A DNA stretch of 27,063 nucleotides from an uncultured Eubacteriales bacterium (GTDB lineage Bacteria; Bacillota; Clostridia; Oscillospirales; Oscillospiraceae). Below, piece by piece: positions 1 through 7,697 of this stretch (position 1 is its first letter; each line of letters opens with the position of its first letter). Position numbers and translations under genes: made by a program. The notes beneath the pieces were generated by a model that saw nothing but the letters and a program-made list of their open reading frames with translations, did not search any database and was not told the origin of the DNA. Location: NCBI GenBank assembly GCA_900549705.1, contig URPI01000010.1:1-27063 (forward strand), written 5' to 3'.

Positions 1-75
1 CCGGATGATTTCATCCAGAGCCTGCTCGGGGGCTTGCTGTCCCCGGGATTTTGCGTCAAATTTACCTTGATACAT
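1..75 (-). CDS. N-terminal fragment of an unidentified protein (cut by window edge)
   Basis: An ATG preceded by a good ribosome binding site (GGGAGG, about 8 bases upstream) opens a frame of 25 codons that runs off the left edge. It starts MYQGKFDAKSRGQQ and is hydrophilic and charged, so no signal peptide begins immediately. Only 15 bases separate it from the stop of the phosphodiester glycosidase gene, so it is most likely the third gene of that leftward operon. The fragment is too short to name; a membrane protein with a cytoplasmic lead-in, as in its upstream neighbour, is possible but not shown. Confidence 0.7.
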   Translation of the reverse strand, partial: MYQGKFDAKSRGQQAPEQALDEIIR

Positions 76-90
76 TCTTTTCTACCTCCC

Positions 91-1179
91 TTACTGCTTG
101 GGGCTGACCATCCAGAAGTTGGGCATTCTTCTGGGCTCGGACTGGAGCACGGAGTAGCTGTTGATCATGCGAACCTCGCCGGTGGTGTAGTCCCGGTAGA
201 GCATGACGGAGGAGGAGCCGCCGTCCATGTTGCAGGCGTTGACTGCGCCGTAAGCGGTGAGCAGGTCAATCATATCCTTGTAGGTAGCGCCCAGGGAACC
301 GGCCTGACGGCCATCGGCGCAGATGAAGATAATCACGCCGTCTGCCCGCTGACCCACCACGGTACGGGGGTTATAGCCGGAGTTGCCGGAATAAACCTGC
401 TGGTTGGGCACGCCGTTGACAATCAGCACGGGTCCGAATTCGCAGCCGTCCCGGATGCCCATTTCCATGGCCTGGGACTCGGTCATGCTCTCGGCAACCA
501 CCAGTTTGTTTTCGTTGGTGATGCCGCAGAAGCCCTTTTCGGGCACCATGCCATTATACTGGTTGGAAACCACCTGACCGCCGTGAATGGTCAGACCGGC
601 GGGCACGCTGCCCACCTGGCTGCCGGCGGTGCCATCGTCGTTGAATGCACCGGCGTTGATGGCGGCGGAAGCGCCCTCGTCTTCGATGGCGACGTTCAGA
701 CGCTTGCCGGGCTTGCTGGTGGAGAAGCCGTCATAGGAGGACAGACCCAGGTAAACCCGGCTGGGGTCCTGAATCAGCATGATGTGGGCGTTGAAGGTCT
801 TGCCGGCGTAATCCTCGATGCGGATGCCGTCAGGGTAGGCGGCCCACTCGTCGGAGGCAGCCATGGAGGCGGAGTCCATGATGACAATGTCGTCCAGGTT
901 GACATCCTCCACAGGGGCTTCGTTGTCACCCTTGTTCTTAATCTGATCCACCAGCTCCTGGCTCATGAACAGACCGGGAATCCACTTGGTTGCACTGGGC
1001 TCCAGCAGGGACATGGTCAGCACGTCACGGGCAGCGGGGGAGGGGCCGTTGAACACCAGGTTCATCACCAGCGCCAGACCGACCACCAGCAGAATGATGA
1101 TGGTGAACAGCAGCAGGAAGAAGCGGCGGATGATGCGGCCCAAAAGGCCGCCGGATTTACTTTGCTTTTTCTTACTCAT
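91..1179 (-). CDS. Membrane-anchored phosphodiester glycosidase family protein (NAGPA/DUF2233)
   Basis: 362 residues. A basic N-terminus (residues 1-19) is followed by one hydrophobic helix at about 20-43, so the protein is probably anchored with the bulk outside. The NAGPA-type domain covers about residues 120-362: visible marks are NAGAFN (175-180), NPRTVVGQ near 270, ADGRQ near 288 and the hallmark MDGGSSS at 318-324. The family includes the animal 'uncovering enzyme' that removes GlcNAc from a phosphodiester, and bacterial members often sit in exopolysaccharide loci. It starts 5 bases after the stop of the GT2-GtrA gene, with its GAGGTAA binding site overlapping that stop, so the two are translationally linked. 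Substrate is unknown; trimming of a phosphodiester-linked sugar on an envelope polymer is an inference from family and neighbour. Confidence 0.85.
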   Translation of the reverse strand: MSKKKQSKSGGLLGRIIRRFFLLLFTIIILLVVGLALVMNLVFNGPSPAARDVLTMSLLEPSATKWIPGLFMSQELVDQIKNKGDNEAPVEDVNLDDIVIMDSASMAASDEWAAYPDGIRIEDYAGKTFNAHIMLIQDPSRVYLGLSSYDGFSTSKPGKRLNVAIEDEGASAAINAGAFNDDGTAGSQVGSVPAGLTIHGGQVVSNQYNGMVPEKGFCGITNENKLVVAESMTESQAMEMGIRDGCEFGPVLIVNGVPNQQVYSGNSGYNPRTVVGQRADGVIIFICADGRQAGSLGATYKDMIDLLTAYGAVNACNMDGGSSSVMLYRDYTTGEVRMINSYSVLQSEPRRMPNFWMVSPKQ

Positions 1180-1184
1180 TTCGG

Positions 1185-2288
1185 TTACCTCGTGGTTTTA
1201 TTTTGTGATGCAAAGACCCAGCGCTGCTGGATCGTATAGCTGATGAAATACAGGACGACCATGACAATCACATACCACAGTGTCCGCAGCCCGCTGGCGC
1301 TGGCCCCCACATGGAGCAGGGTAAACAGGCCGTTGGTCAGCGCCATCTGCACCAGCAGCTGGGGGATGGCAAGCAGATAATAGCGCAGCAGCGCCTTGCC
1401 GGTTTTCTCCTTGGACTGGAAGACCATCTTCTGATTCAGGAAGAAGTTCAGCAGGGAGGAGACGGCACGCGCCAGCACATAGGGGACGGTGTCATGCACC
1501 ACAGTGCCGGTGGACAGCAGCATATGGTCGAACAGAGCAAACATTCCGGTGTCCACCCCTGCGCAAATGAGGCTGCTGAGGGTGTAGCGGAAGAAATGGC
1601 GCAGAATCAGCTTGTAGATGCGCCAGGAATCCTTGAGCCAGTGGAAGTGGGAGCTTTTGTTCTCCTCAATGTAAACGGTGCGGATTTTTACCTCGTCAAA
1701 GGGAATGCCGTTTGTCTTCATTTCCAGCAGCATATTGGTTTCGTACTCAAAGCGGTCGCCGGAAACCTGGGTGAGAAATTCCAAGGTGTCCCGGGGGAAA
1801 GCGCGCAGACCGGTTTGGGTGTCGGACAGGGTGATGCCGCAGAACAGCTTGAACACCGCCGAGGTGGCCTTGTTGCCAAAGCGGCTGCGGGGAGGCACAT
1901 GGGGCAGGGTGAAGTCCCGGCAGCCCAGGGTGATGCGCCCGGTTTCCAGGGTATGCTCACAGCAGGCGCGGGTGTCTTCGGGGTGGTGCTGGTTGTCGCC
2001 GTCCACGGTGACCACGGCCTGCCCGTCGGGACGGTTCTCCAGGAACCAGGTAAATGCCGTCTTGAGGGCAGCGCCCTTGCCCCGGTTGACCTCATGGTGA
2101 AGCAGCTGGATTTCGGGATGGGCTGCGGCGGCATCGGTGAAGTAATGAAGGTTTTCCGGCTTGCTTCCGTCGTTGACCAGGATGATGTCGGTAAAGCCCT
2201 GGCTGAGCAGGCCGTCAATCACGGCGTTCAGCTTTTCGTCCGGGTCAAGAGAGGGGAGAATGACGGAAACGTTTGATAAATCTGTCAT
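1185..2288 (-). CDS. Family 2 glycosyltransferase fused to a GtrA-type membrane domain
   Basis: 367 residues from the chosen start MTDLSNVS, which has AGAGGAAA upstream; a start 24 codons earlier is in frame but lies inside the promoter and lacks a binding site. Residues 1-230 form a DPM1-like GT2 domain: ILPSLDPDEKL at the nucleotide-binding strand, VNDGS near 38-42, NRGKGAALK near 68-76, and the DxD motif VDGDNQ (D96, D98). Residues about 240-367 carry a GtrA domain with four hydrophobic helices ending YTIQQRWVF. In the family, the GT2 part makes a polyprenyl-phosphate sugar and GtrA-like proteins are thought to move such lipids across the membrane, so this single chain could couple synthesis to flipping. 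First gene of the leftward operon with the phosphodiester glycosidase. Confidence 0.9.
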   Translation of the reverse strand: MTDLSNVSVILPSLDPDEKLNAVIDGLLSQGFTDIILVNDGSKPENLHYFTDAAAAHPEIQLLHHEVNRGKGAALKTAFTWFLENRPDGQAVVTVDGDNQHHPEDTRACCEHTLETGRITLGCRDFTLPHVPPRSRFGNKATSAVFKLFCGITLSDTQTGLRAFPRDTLEFLTQVSGDRFEYETNMLLEMKTNGIPFDEVKIRTVYIEENKSSHFHWLKDSWRIYKLILRHFFRYTLSSLICAGVDTGMFALFDHMLLSTGTVVHDTVPYVLARAVSSLLNFFLNQKMVFQSKEKTGKALLRYYLLAIPQLLVQMALTNGLFTLLHVGASASGLRTLWYVIVMVVLYFISYTIQQRWVFASQNKTTR

Positions 2289-2332
2289 TTGTTTTCCTCT
2301 TTTGCTATTACAATCGATTTTTATGCCATAAT

Positions 2333-2360
2333 AGTATATCACATTCATGGCAAAATGCAA
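2333..2360 (-). promoter_or_regulatory. Sigma-A-type promoter of the GT2-GtrA operon
   Basis: On the minus strand TTGCAT and TATACT are separated by 16 bases, about 45 bases upstream of the chosen start codon. It lies inside the in-frame upstream extension of the gene, which supports the shorter start. Confidence 0.6.
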
Positions 2361-2525
2361 AGATTTTTTGAAGGATTTTCGCTTTTTTAAGATTTTCTGA
2401 AGATATTGCTAATTCCTGCGGCGGAGAAAAGGAAATTTTGCCCGCGTATAGAAACCGGTAAAGGGGGATATATACATTATATAATAAGGTGTGTCAGAAA
2501 AGCGCCGCCCATTCAACCGCTGTGC

Positions 2526-2787
2526 CTGTAGGGGCGGATAGAATCCGCCCGAACGTTATGGGAACAGCGCGGTTCGGTGAATGGAACCAGCGTCCGGTTG
2601 CGGTTCTTGGCTTCCCCCGGGGGGAAGCTGTCGCTTTCAGCGGCTTTTCGGAACCGATGAAAGTGACTGATGGGGTGGCGACAGCTGAAATTTTGCACCG
2701 CATTCGGATGAACGCTTCACCCGGTATCATTCAACCGACCTGTACCGATGCGCTTCGCGAACAGGCGGATAATATCCGCCCCTACAG
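2526..2787. repeat. MITE-like element with 15-bp perfect terminal inverted repeats
   Basis: The outer ends are CTGTAGGGGCGGATA and its exact reverse complement TATCCGCCCCTACAG. Each end is itself a small hairpin (for example GGGCGGAT-aga-ATCCGCCC). The interior holds a perfect palindrome at 2610-2628 built on GCTTCCCCC. Together with the AT-rich 2361-2525 it fills the gap between the GT2 operon and the GH3 gene. Open frames crossing it show no domain and are treated as chance. No transposase is present. Confidence 0.6.
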
Positions 2788-2910
2788 TCCGGGTGGGAAG
2801 CCGGTGCCATTCATCGTACCGGTTCTATCTCCAGTCTGCACCGCCCCTACAAGGCGCTCACAAATTTTCCCCCAATACAAAACAGAAATTTGAAAGGAGA
2901 ACCCATCCCT

Positions 2911-5001
2911 ATGAATCGTGCCGAAGCCAAACAGAAAGCCCAGGCGCTGGTGGCGCAGATGGACGTGCTGGAAGCCGCCGCCCAACTAAGCTATGATGCC
3001 CCCGCCCTCGACCGTCTGCACATTCCCGAATACAACTGGTGGAACGAAGCCCTCCATGGTGTGGCTCGCGCCGGTGTAGCCACCTCTTTCCCCCAGGCCA
3101 TTGCCATGGCCGCTTCCTTTGACCAAGACGAAGTGCAGCATCTGGGCGAGATTGCCTCCACCGAAGGCCGCGCCAAGTATAATGCCCTCTCCCAAAAGGG
3201 CGACCGGGACATCTATAAGGGGCTGACCTTCTGGTCGCCCAACATCAACATTTTCCGCGACCCCCGCTGGGGGCGCGGCCATGAAACTTATGGCGAAGAC
3301 CCTTATCTCACCACGCAGCTGGGGCTTTCCTATATCCGGGGCTTGCAGGGTCAGGGGGAATACCTGAAAGCCGCTGCCTGCGCCAAGCATTTTGCCGTCC
3401 ATTCCGGCCCCGAGGCCGAGCGGCATCACTTTGATGTCCACCCCAGTAAGAAGGATATGGCAGAGACCTATCTTCCCGCCTTTGAAGCCGCCGTGAAGGA
3501 AGGCCATGTAGAATCCGTCATGGGCGCGTATAACGCCGTCAACGGCTATCCCTGCTGTGGCAGCCCGGAGCTGCTGCAAGACTATCTGCGGGACAACTGG
3601 GGCTTTGAGGGTCACGTTGTCTCCGACTGCTGGGCCATCCGGGATTTCCACGAAAACCACCACTTCACCGACACCCCCGCCGAGTCCAGCGCCGCTGCCC
3701 TGAAAGCGGGCACGGACTTAAACTGCGGCTGCACCTACCGCTGCCTGCTCACCGCCCTGGCGCAGAAGCTGATTTCTGAGGCAGACATCCGTCAGGCCGC
3801 CGTGCGTCTGTTTACCACCCGGTATCTGCTGGGCATCATGGACGGCCAGCACACCGAATTTGACAATATCCCCTACTCCAAGGTGGAGTGCAAAGCTCAC
3901 ACGGACTACGCCATCCAGGCCGCCGAAAAGGGCATCGTTCTGCTGAAAAACAACGGCATCCTGCCTCTGTGCAAAGAAAATCTGACCTCCATCGGCGTGA
4001 TTGGACCCAACGCCAACAGCCGGGCTGCCCTCATTGGCAACTATTACGGCACCTCCTCCCGCTACATCACTGTGCTGGAGGGCATTCAGGATGAGGTGGG
4101 CGATGACGTGCGGGTTTATTACAGCCAGGGCTGCCACCTGTTCAAAGACCGGGCAGAAAATCTGGCTCGCCCCAATGACCGTCTGGCTGAGGCGCAGGTG
4201 ACCGCGGATTTGTCCGATGTGGTCATTCTGGTGCTGGGTCTGGACGCAACTTTGGAAGGAGAGGAGGGTGACACCGGCAATGCCGATGCCTCCGGCGACA
4301 AGCTGAGCCTCCTGCTGCCCAAGAGCCAGCGGGATTTGGCCGAGGCGGTGCTGGCAACCGGCAAACCCGTGGTGCTGGCGCTGATGGCCGGTTCCGCCGT
4401 TGATGTCAGCGAAATTGCCGACCGCTGTGCCGCCGTGGTCCAGCTGTGGTATCCCGGTGCCCGGGGCGGCAAAGCCGCCGCCGACATTCTGTTTGGCAGA
4501 TGCTCCCCCTCCGGCAAGCTGCCCGTCACCTTCTACTATCAGTCCGCATTGGACGAAATGCCCGCTTTTACGGATTACTCTATGCGCAACCGCACCTACC
4601 GCTACTACACAGGGAAGCCCCTGTACCCCTTCGGCTACGGCCTGACCTATGGCGATACCGCCGTGGAGTCCGTCACCGCCGACCGGGAAAAGGCGGTTGT
4701 CCGGGTGGTCAACCGCGGCACCGCCACCGAGGATGTGGTGCAGCTGTACATCCGGGATGAAGCCTCCCCGGATGCCACGGTGAACCCCAAGCTCTGCGGC
4801 TTCCGGCGGATTTTTCTGGAGCAGGGCGAAGAAACGGAAGTCACCGTTCCCCTGTCCGCTCAGGCGTTCCAGGTCTGCGGAGAGAATGGCCAATGGATGC
4901 AGGGCAGCGGCAAATGGACGCTGTATGCTTCCTTCGGCCAGCCGGATGCCCGCACCGAGGAGCTGACAGGCAAAAAGGCTGCCAGCGTGGTCATTGAATA
5001 A
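2911..5001 (+). CDS. Glycoside hydrolase family 3 protein (beta-xylosidase/beta-glucosidase type)
   Basis: 696 residues; the start follows AAAGGAG, and an in-frame TTG seven codons earlier overlaps that binding site and was rejected. No signal peptide, so it should act in the cytoplasm on imported oligosaccharides. The N-terminal barrel shows YNWWNEALHG (xylosidase-like GH3 signature, near 49-58), KHFAVHSGPE, GAYNAVNG and VVSDCWAI, whose D239 fits the GH3 nucleophile. The second domain has IVLLKNNGILPL and GxRGGKAAADILFG, and a fibronectin-III-like C-terminus follows YPFGYGLTYG. The sequence style (NWWNEALHG, SDCWAI) resembles xylan 1,4-beta-xylosidases more than classical cellobiases, but glucosidase or arabinofuranosidase activity cannot be excluded. 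It stands alone, with no sugar transporter or regulator beside it. Confidence 0.93.
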   Translation: MNRAEAKQKAQALVAQMDVLEAAAQLSYDAPALDRLHIPEYNWWNEALHGVARAGVATSFPQAIAMAASFDQDEVQHLGEIASTEGRAKYNALSQKGDRDIYKGLTFWSPNINIFRDPRWGRGHETYGEDPYLTTQLGLSYIRGLQGQGEYLKAAACAKHFAVHSGPEAERHHFDVHPSKKDMAETYLPAFEAAVKEGHVESVMGAYNAVNGYPCCGSPELLQDYLRDNWGFEGHVVSDCWAIRDFHENHHFTDTPAESSAAALKAGTDLNCGCTYRCLLTALAQKLISEADIRQAAVRLFTTRYLLGIMDGQHTEFDNIPYSKVECKAHTDYAIQAAEKGIVLLKNNGILPLCKENLTSIGVIGPNANSRAALIGNYYGTSSRYITVLEGIQDEVGDDVRVYYSQGCHLFKDRAENLARPNDRLAEAQVTADLSDVVILVLGLDATLEGEEGDTGNADASGDKLSLLLPKSQRDLAEAVLATGKPVVLALMAGSAVDVSEIADRCAAVVQLWYPGARGGKAAADILFGRCSPSGKLPVTFYYQSALDEMPAFTDYSMRNRTYRYYTGKPLYPFGYGLTYGDTAVESVTADREKAVVRVVNRGTATEDVVQLYIRDEASPDATVNPKLCGFRRIFLEQGEETEVTVPLSAQAFQVCGENGQWMQGSGKWTLYASFGQPDARTEELTGKKAASVVIE

Positions 5002-5008
5002 ATTGCAA

Positions 5009-5046
5009 GGGCGCTGCCGGAATGCAACCGGCAGCGCCCAATTTTT
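5009..5046 (+). terminator. Rho-independent terminator of the GH3 gene
   Basis: A perfect 12-bp GC-rich stem (GGGCGCTGCCGG with its complement) with a 7-base loop is followed by AATTTTTG. It begins 7 bases after the GH3 stop and separates it from the convergent GH25 gene. Confidence 0.9.
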
Positions 5047-5073
5047 GCAATATACAGCGCAATGCGCCAAAAA

Positions 5074-6102
5074 TTATCCGTGATAGTTCACCTTTGTCAA
5101 ATCCGGGATATACACATTGATGTCCACTTCCCCCTCGATGCCGGGCACGGTGCCCTCGCTGGTGTACTGCCACATTTCCACCCGGAAGGGAAAGGTCATT
5201 CTATCCTGGTACAGTGCCAGCCAGAAGGGATAGTCCTCCAATTCGTTCAGGTACAGCATTTTGGATGCCTGCGTCCAGTTGAAGTAAATCATGGCATCAT
5301 AGCCCCGGCTTGCCATTTCATCGCAGAAGTACCGGAGCATATCCGTCAGCAGCCGACGGTCTACATTTTTGGTTCGCCCCTCGGTGGGATTGGCAATCTC
5401 CCAGTCCAGCACGATGGGATATTGCAGCGCCCGGTCACCCAGAATATCCAGCATGAATTCAATTTCCTCATACACCTCGTTGATGCTGGTAGCCTGGGAG
5501 AAGAAGTAAACGCCGATGGGCATTCCGGCTTCCAATGTTCCCTGTAGGTTCTTCTGGATGTATTCGTCCTCTACCAGGGTGCCCTTGGCACCCCAACCGC
5601 GGTAGCCCAGGCGGAGCATGGCAAAATCCACGCCGGACTGCTTCACGGCCTTCCAGTTAATGTCGTGCTGGAAGGCAGAAACGTCCACGCCCACATAGCT
5701 CTCCTGCTTCAGGCAATAGAGGTAGTTGTGCTTGTTATACTGGAAGTCATACATATCAAAGGGGTTGCTTTCCGGCGGAATGGTAGGCTCCTCGGTGGCC
5801 TCGGTTTCGCCGGTGACCATGGGGTTCTGTTTCAGTTCGTTTTCCTCCTCCAGGTGGATGTCCCGGATGATGAGGTCGGGGTCATCCGGTGTTTCCGTGG
5901 CGGGGGTAAAGAGTTTGGGGAACACGAAGGATGCGCCGATAACCGCTGCCAGCGCCACGGCACACACCGCCGCAATCACACCCAGCACGACCACCACGCC
6001 GCTGCCGCCGGCGGATTTGGCGTTGTCGTCTTCATCGATATAAACGTAATCGTCGGATTCTTCGTTAAATTCTTCGTTTTGATAATCATCGGAACGCTTC
6101 AT
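5074..6102 (-). CDS. Membrane-anchored GH25 muramidase (lysozyme)
   Basis: 342 residues from MKRSDDYQ, which has AAAGGAGA 8 bases upstream; the frame stays open for 31 more codons but that stretch spans the promoter. Residues 1-30 are very acidic and cytoplasmic, 35-60 form one transmembrane helix, and 61-135 are an acidic linker rich in Glu, Pro and Thr. The GH25 barrel runs from about 137 to the end: GVDVSAFQ (D140), FAMLRLGYRG, IGVYFFSQA and VLDWE (D233, E235), which are the family's catalytic positions. The enzyme should hydrolyse the MurNAc-GlcNAc bond of peptidoglycan at the outer membrane face, in wall remodelling or spore/cell separation. It lacks a wall-binding repeat, consistent with anchoring by the helix. 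Monocistronic, convergent with GH3. Confidence 0.92.
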   Translation of the reverse strand: MKRSDDYQNEEFNEESDDYVYIDEDDNAKSAGGSGVVVVLGVIAAVCAVALAAVIGASFVFPKLFTPATETPDDPDLIIRDIHLEEENELKQNPMVTGETEATEEPTIPPESNPFDMYDFQYNKHNYLYCLKQESYVGVDVSAFQHDINWKAVKQSGVDFAMLRLGYRGWGAKGTLVEDEYIQKNLQGTLEAGMPIGVYFFSQATSINEVYEEIEFMLDILGDRALQYPIVLDWEIANPTEGRTKNVDRRLLTDMLRYFCDEMASRGYDAMIYFNWTQASKMLYLNELEDYPFWLALYQDRMTFPFRVEMWQYTSEGTVPGIEGEVDINVYIPDLTKVNYHG

Positions 6103-6136
6103 AAGCGACTCTCCTTTTTCTGGGGAATTCCCCCTC

Positions 6137-6165
6137 AATATACCATACAACGCCCCTTGACACAA
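6137..6165 (-). promoter_or_regulatory. Promoter of the GH25 gene
   Basis: Minus strand TTGTGT, 17-base spacer, TATATT, ending about 35 bases upstream of the chosen start codon. Confidence 0.55.
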
Positions 6166-6196
6166 GTGGAAAGTTTTTTGTGACGCTGCGGACATG

Positions 6197-6319
6197 GTAC
6201 GAATACGGCAGTTCCCGAACCCGCCCGGCTCGATACGGTTCAGAAACCGTGGGATTTTTATGGGCGTTCAGTCAAATGCACACGCTTCTGTAGGGGTCGG
6301 CTGGCAGTCAACCCCTACA
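6197..6319. repeat. Intergenic repeat block between the GH25 and galE genes
   Basis: The first part (about 6197-6262) is a diverged direct copy of 20648-20712, sharing AACCCGCCCGG and CAGAAACCGTGG. The second part (6289-6319) is a small palindrome with TGTAGGGGT and ACCCCTACA as arms. Both belong to the repeat families found in nearly every gap of this window. Confidence 0.6.
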
Positions 6320-6358
6320 ATTAGGCGCAATCAAAAATAGAATTTTACAAGTATTTGA

Positions 6359-6387
6359 TTGATTTTCTTTTCCAATCGCGGTAGAAT
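6359..6387 (+). promoter_or_regulatory. Promoter of galE
   Basis: TTGATT, 17-base spacer, TAGAAT, followed by an AGGAGG ribosome binding site directly before the galE start. A short leader of about 20 bases leaves little room for RNA control. Confidence 0.65.
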
Positions 6388-6413
6388 AAGAAAAAACATC
6401 AGGAGGTTTTTTT

Positions 6414-7436
6414 ATGAATGTTCTTGTCACCGGCGGTGCCGGGTACATCGGCGCACACACCTGCATCGAGCTGCTGGAAAGCGGCCATGAGGTAGTGGTC
6501 ATTGATAATCTGTGCAACTCCAACCCCAAGTCCTTGCAGCGGGTGGAGCAGCTCACCGGCAAAAAGGTGAAATTCTACGAGGGCGATGTGCGGGACGAAG
6601 CACTGCTGACCTCCATCTTCCAGGAAAACAAGATTGACTGCGTCATTCACTTCGCCGGTCTCAAGGCAGTGGGTGAGAGCGTTGCCAAGCCCTGGGAATA
6701 CTACGACAACAACCTGAACTCTACCCTGGTGCTGACCAAGGTGATGAAGGCCTTCAACGTGAAGACCATCATCTTCTCCTCCTCTGCCACCGTTTATACC
6801 GCCGACAACGAAATGCCGCTGAAGGAAACCAGCCGCACCGGCGGCTGCACCAACCCCTACGGCTGGACCAAGTATATGACCGAGCAGATTCTTTCCGGCA
6901 TTGCCCACGCCGACCCCGAGTGGTGCGTGATTCTGCTGCGGTACTTTAACCCCATCGGTGCCCACAAGTCCGGTCTGCTGGGCGAGGACCCCCGGGGCAT
7001 TCCCAACAACCTGATGCCCTTCATCACCCAGACCGCCATTGGCCGCCGGGAAAAGCTGAGCATCTTCGGCAACGACTACCCCACCCACGACGGTACCGGT
7101 GTCCGGGACTACATTCATGTGGTTGACCTGGCAAAGGGTCATGTGGCTGCCGTGAACTACGCCGAGGGTCAGAAGGGCTGCCAGGTGTTCAACCTGGGCA
7201 CCGGCGTTGGCTACAGCGTGCTGGACATGGTCAACACCTTCATGGAAGTGAACCATGTGAATATTCCCTATGTGATTGCGCCCCGCCGCCCCGGCGACAT
7301 CGCCACCTGCTACGCCGATCCCACCAAGAGCCGCGAGGTGCTCCACTGGGAGGCAAAGGAGACGCTGGCAGATATGTGCCGCGACTCCTGGAACTGGCAG
7401 TCCAAGAATCCCCAGGGCTTCGACACCCAAGATTGA
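6414..7436 (+). CDS. galE: UDP-glucose 4-epimerase
   Basis: 340 residues, the normal length for GalE. The NAD-binding Rossmann motif GGAGYIGAHT lies at residues 7-16, DNLCNSNP follows the second strand, HFAGLKAVGES and the SSSATVY stretch carry the catalytic serine region, and YGWTKYM carries the Tyr and Lys of the short-chain dehydrogenase active site. GTGVGYSVLDM and RRPGDIATCYAD complete the family pattern. It interconverts UDP-glucose and UDP-galactose in the cytoplasm, feeding galactose use and envelope glycan synthesis. The residue after SATVY is Thr where Gly is usual, a minor deviation. It has its own promoter and no Leloir partner beside it, so housekeeping glycan supply is more likely than inducible galactose catabolism. 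Confidence 0.96.
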   Translation: MNVLVTGGAGYIGAHTCIELLESGHEVVVIDNLCNSNPKSLQRVEQLTGKKVKFYEGDVRDEALLTSIFQENKIDCVIHFAGLKAVGESVAKPWEYYDNNLNSTLVLTKVMKAFNVKTIIFSSSATVYTADNEMPLKETSRTGGCTNPYGWTKYMTEQILSGIAHADPEWCVILLRYFNPIGAHKSGLLGEDPRGIPNNLMPFITQTAIGRREKLSIFGNDYPTHDGTGVRDYIHVVDLAKGHVAAVNYAEGQKGCQVFNLGTGVGYSVLDMVNTFMEVNHVNIPYVIAPRRPGDIATCYADPTKSREVLHWEAKETLADMCRDSWNWQSKNPQGFDTQD

Positions 7437-7490
7437 TACCGGTATTGGATTAAGCATCCACAATTTGGTGATTTTCCCCTTGGCGCAAAG

Positions 7491-7572
7491 CTGAGGGGGT
7501 ACGCTGCAAAATATGGGAACACCACAAAATACGCACGGCACCCCCTCAGTCAGCCCGTTCGGGCTGCCAGCT
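7491..7572. repeat. Palindromic intergenic repeat after galE
   Basis: CTGAGGGGGT and ACCCCCTCAG form 10-bp inverted ends of a 59-base unit. It is followed by a 25-base segment at 7548-7572 that contains the CAGCCCG-ttc-GGGCTG hairpin and occurs identically at 14034-14058. No gene is seen between galE and rqcH, and no clear intrinsic terminator for galE. Confidence 0.6.
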
Positions 7573-7615
7573 CCCCCAGAGGTGGAGCCGAGGGGCGCTT
7601 CGCGCCGCACACTTG

Positions 7616-7644
7616 TTGACTTCCATATTGAGGAACAGTATAAC
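7616..7644 (+). promoter_or_regulatory. Promoter of rqcH
   Basis: TTGACT, 17-base spacer, TATAAC. A 10-bp hairpin with a 2-base loop (GGGGCGGATG-aa-CATCCGCCCC, 7655-7676) lies in the resulting leader, just upstream of the ribosome binding site; it is a member of the dispersed palindrome family. Confidence 0.6.
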
Positions 7645-7697
7645 ACATTGTAACGGGGCGGATGAACATCCGCCCCCTGATTTTATGAGGAACAGCT

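Noticed and set aside
34..1239. A 401-codon open frame on the plus strand opposite the phosphodiester glycosidase
   Set aside because: It has no ribosome binding site or domain, is dominated by His, Gly and Val from reversed GC-rich codons, and the minus-strand gene carries clear family motifs. The same holds for the other long frames opposite real genes.
2361..2525. Promoter for the GH3 gene around TATAAT at 2480-2485
   Set aside because: The -10 box is good but no convincing -35 box stands 16-18 bases upstream, and it would give a leader over 400 bases long through the repeat element.
2489..2893. A 134-codon plus-strand frame before the GH3 gene
   Set aside because: It runs through the MITE-like element, its peptide reflects the palindromes, and no binding site or family motif supports it.
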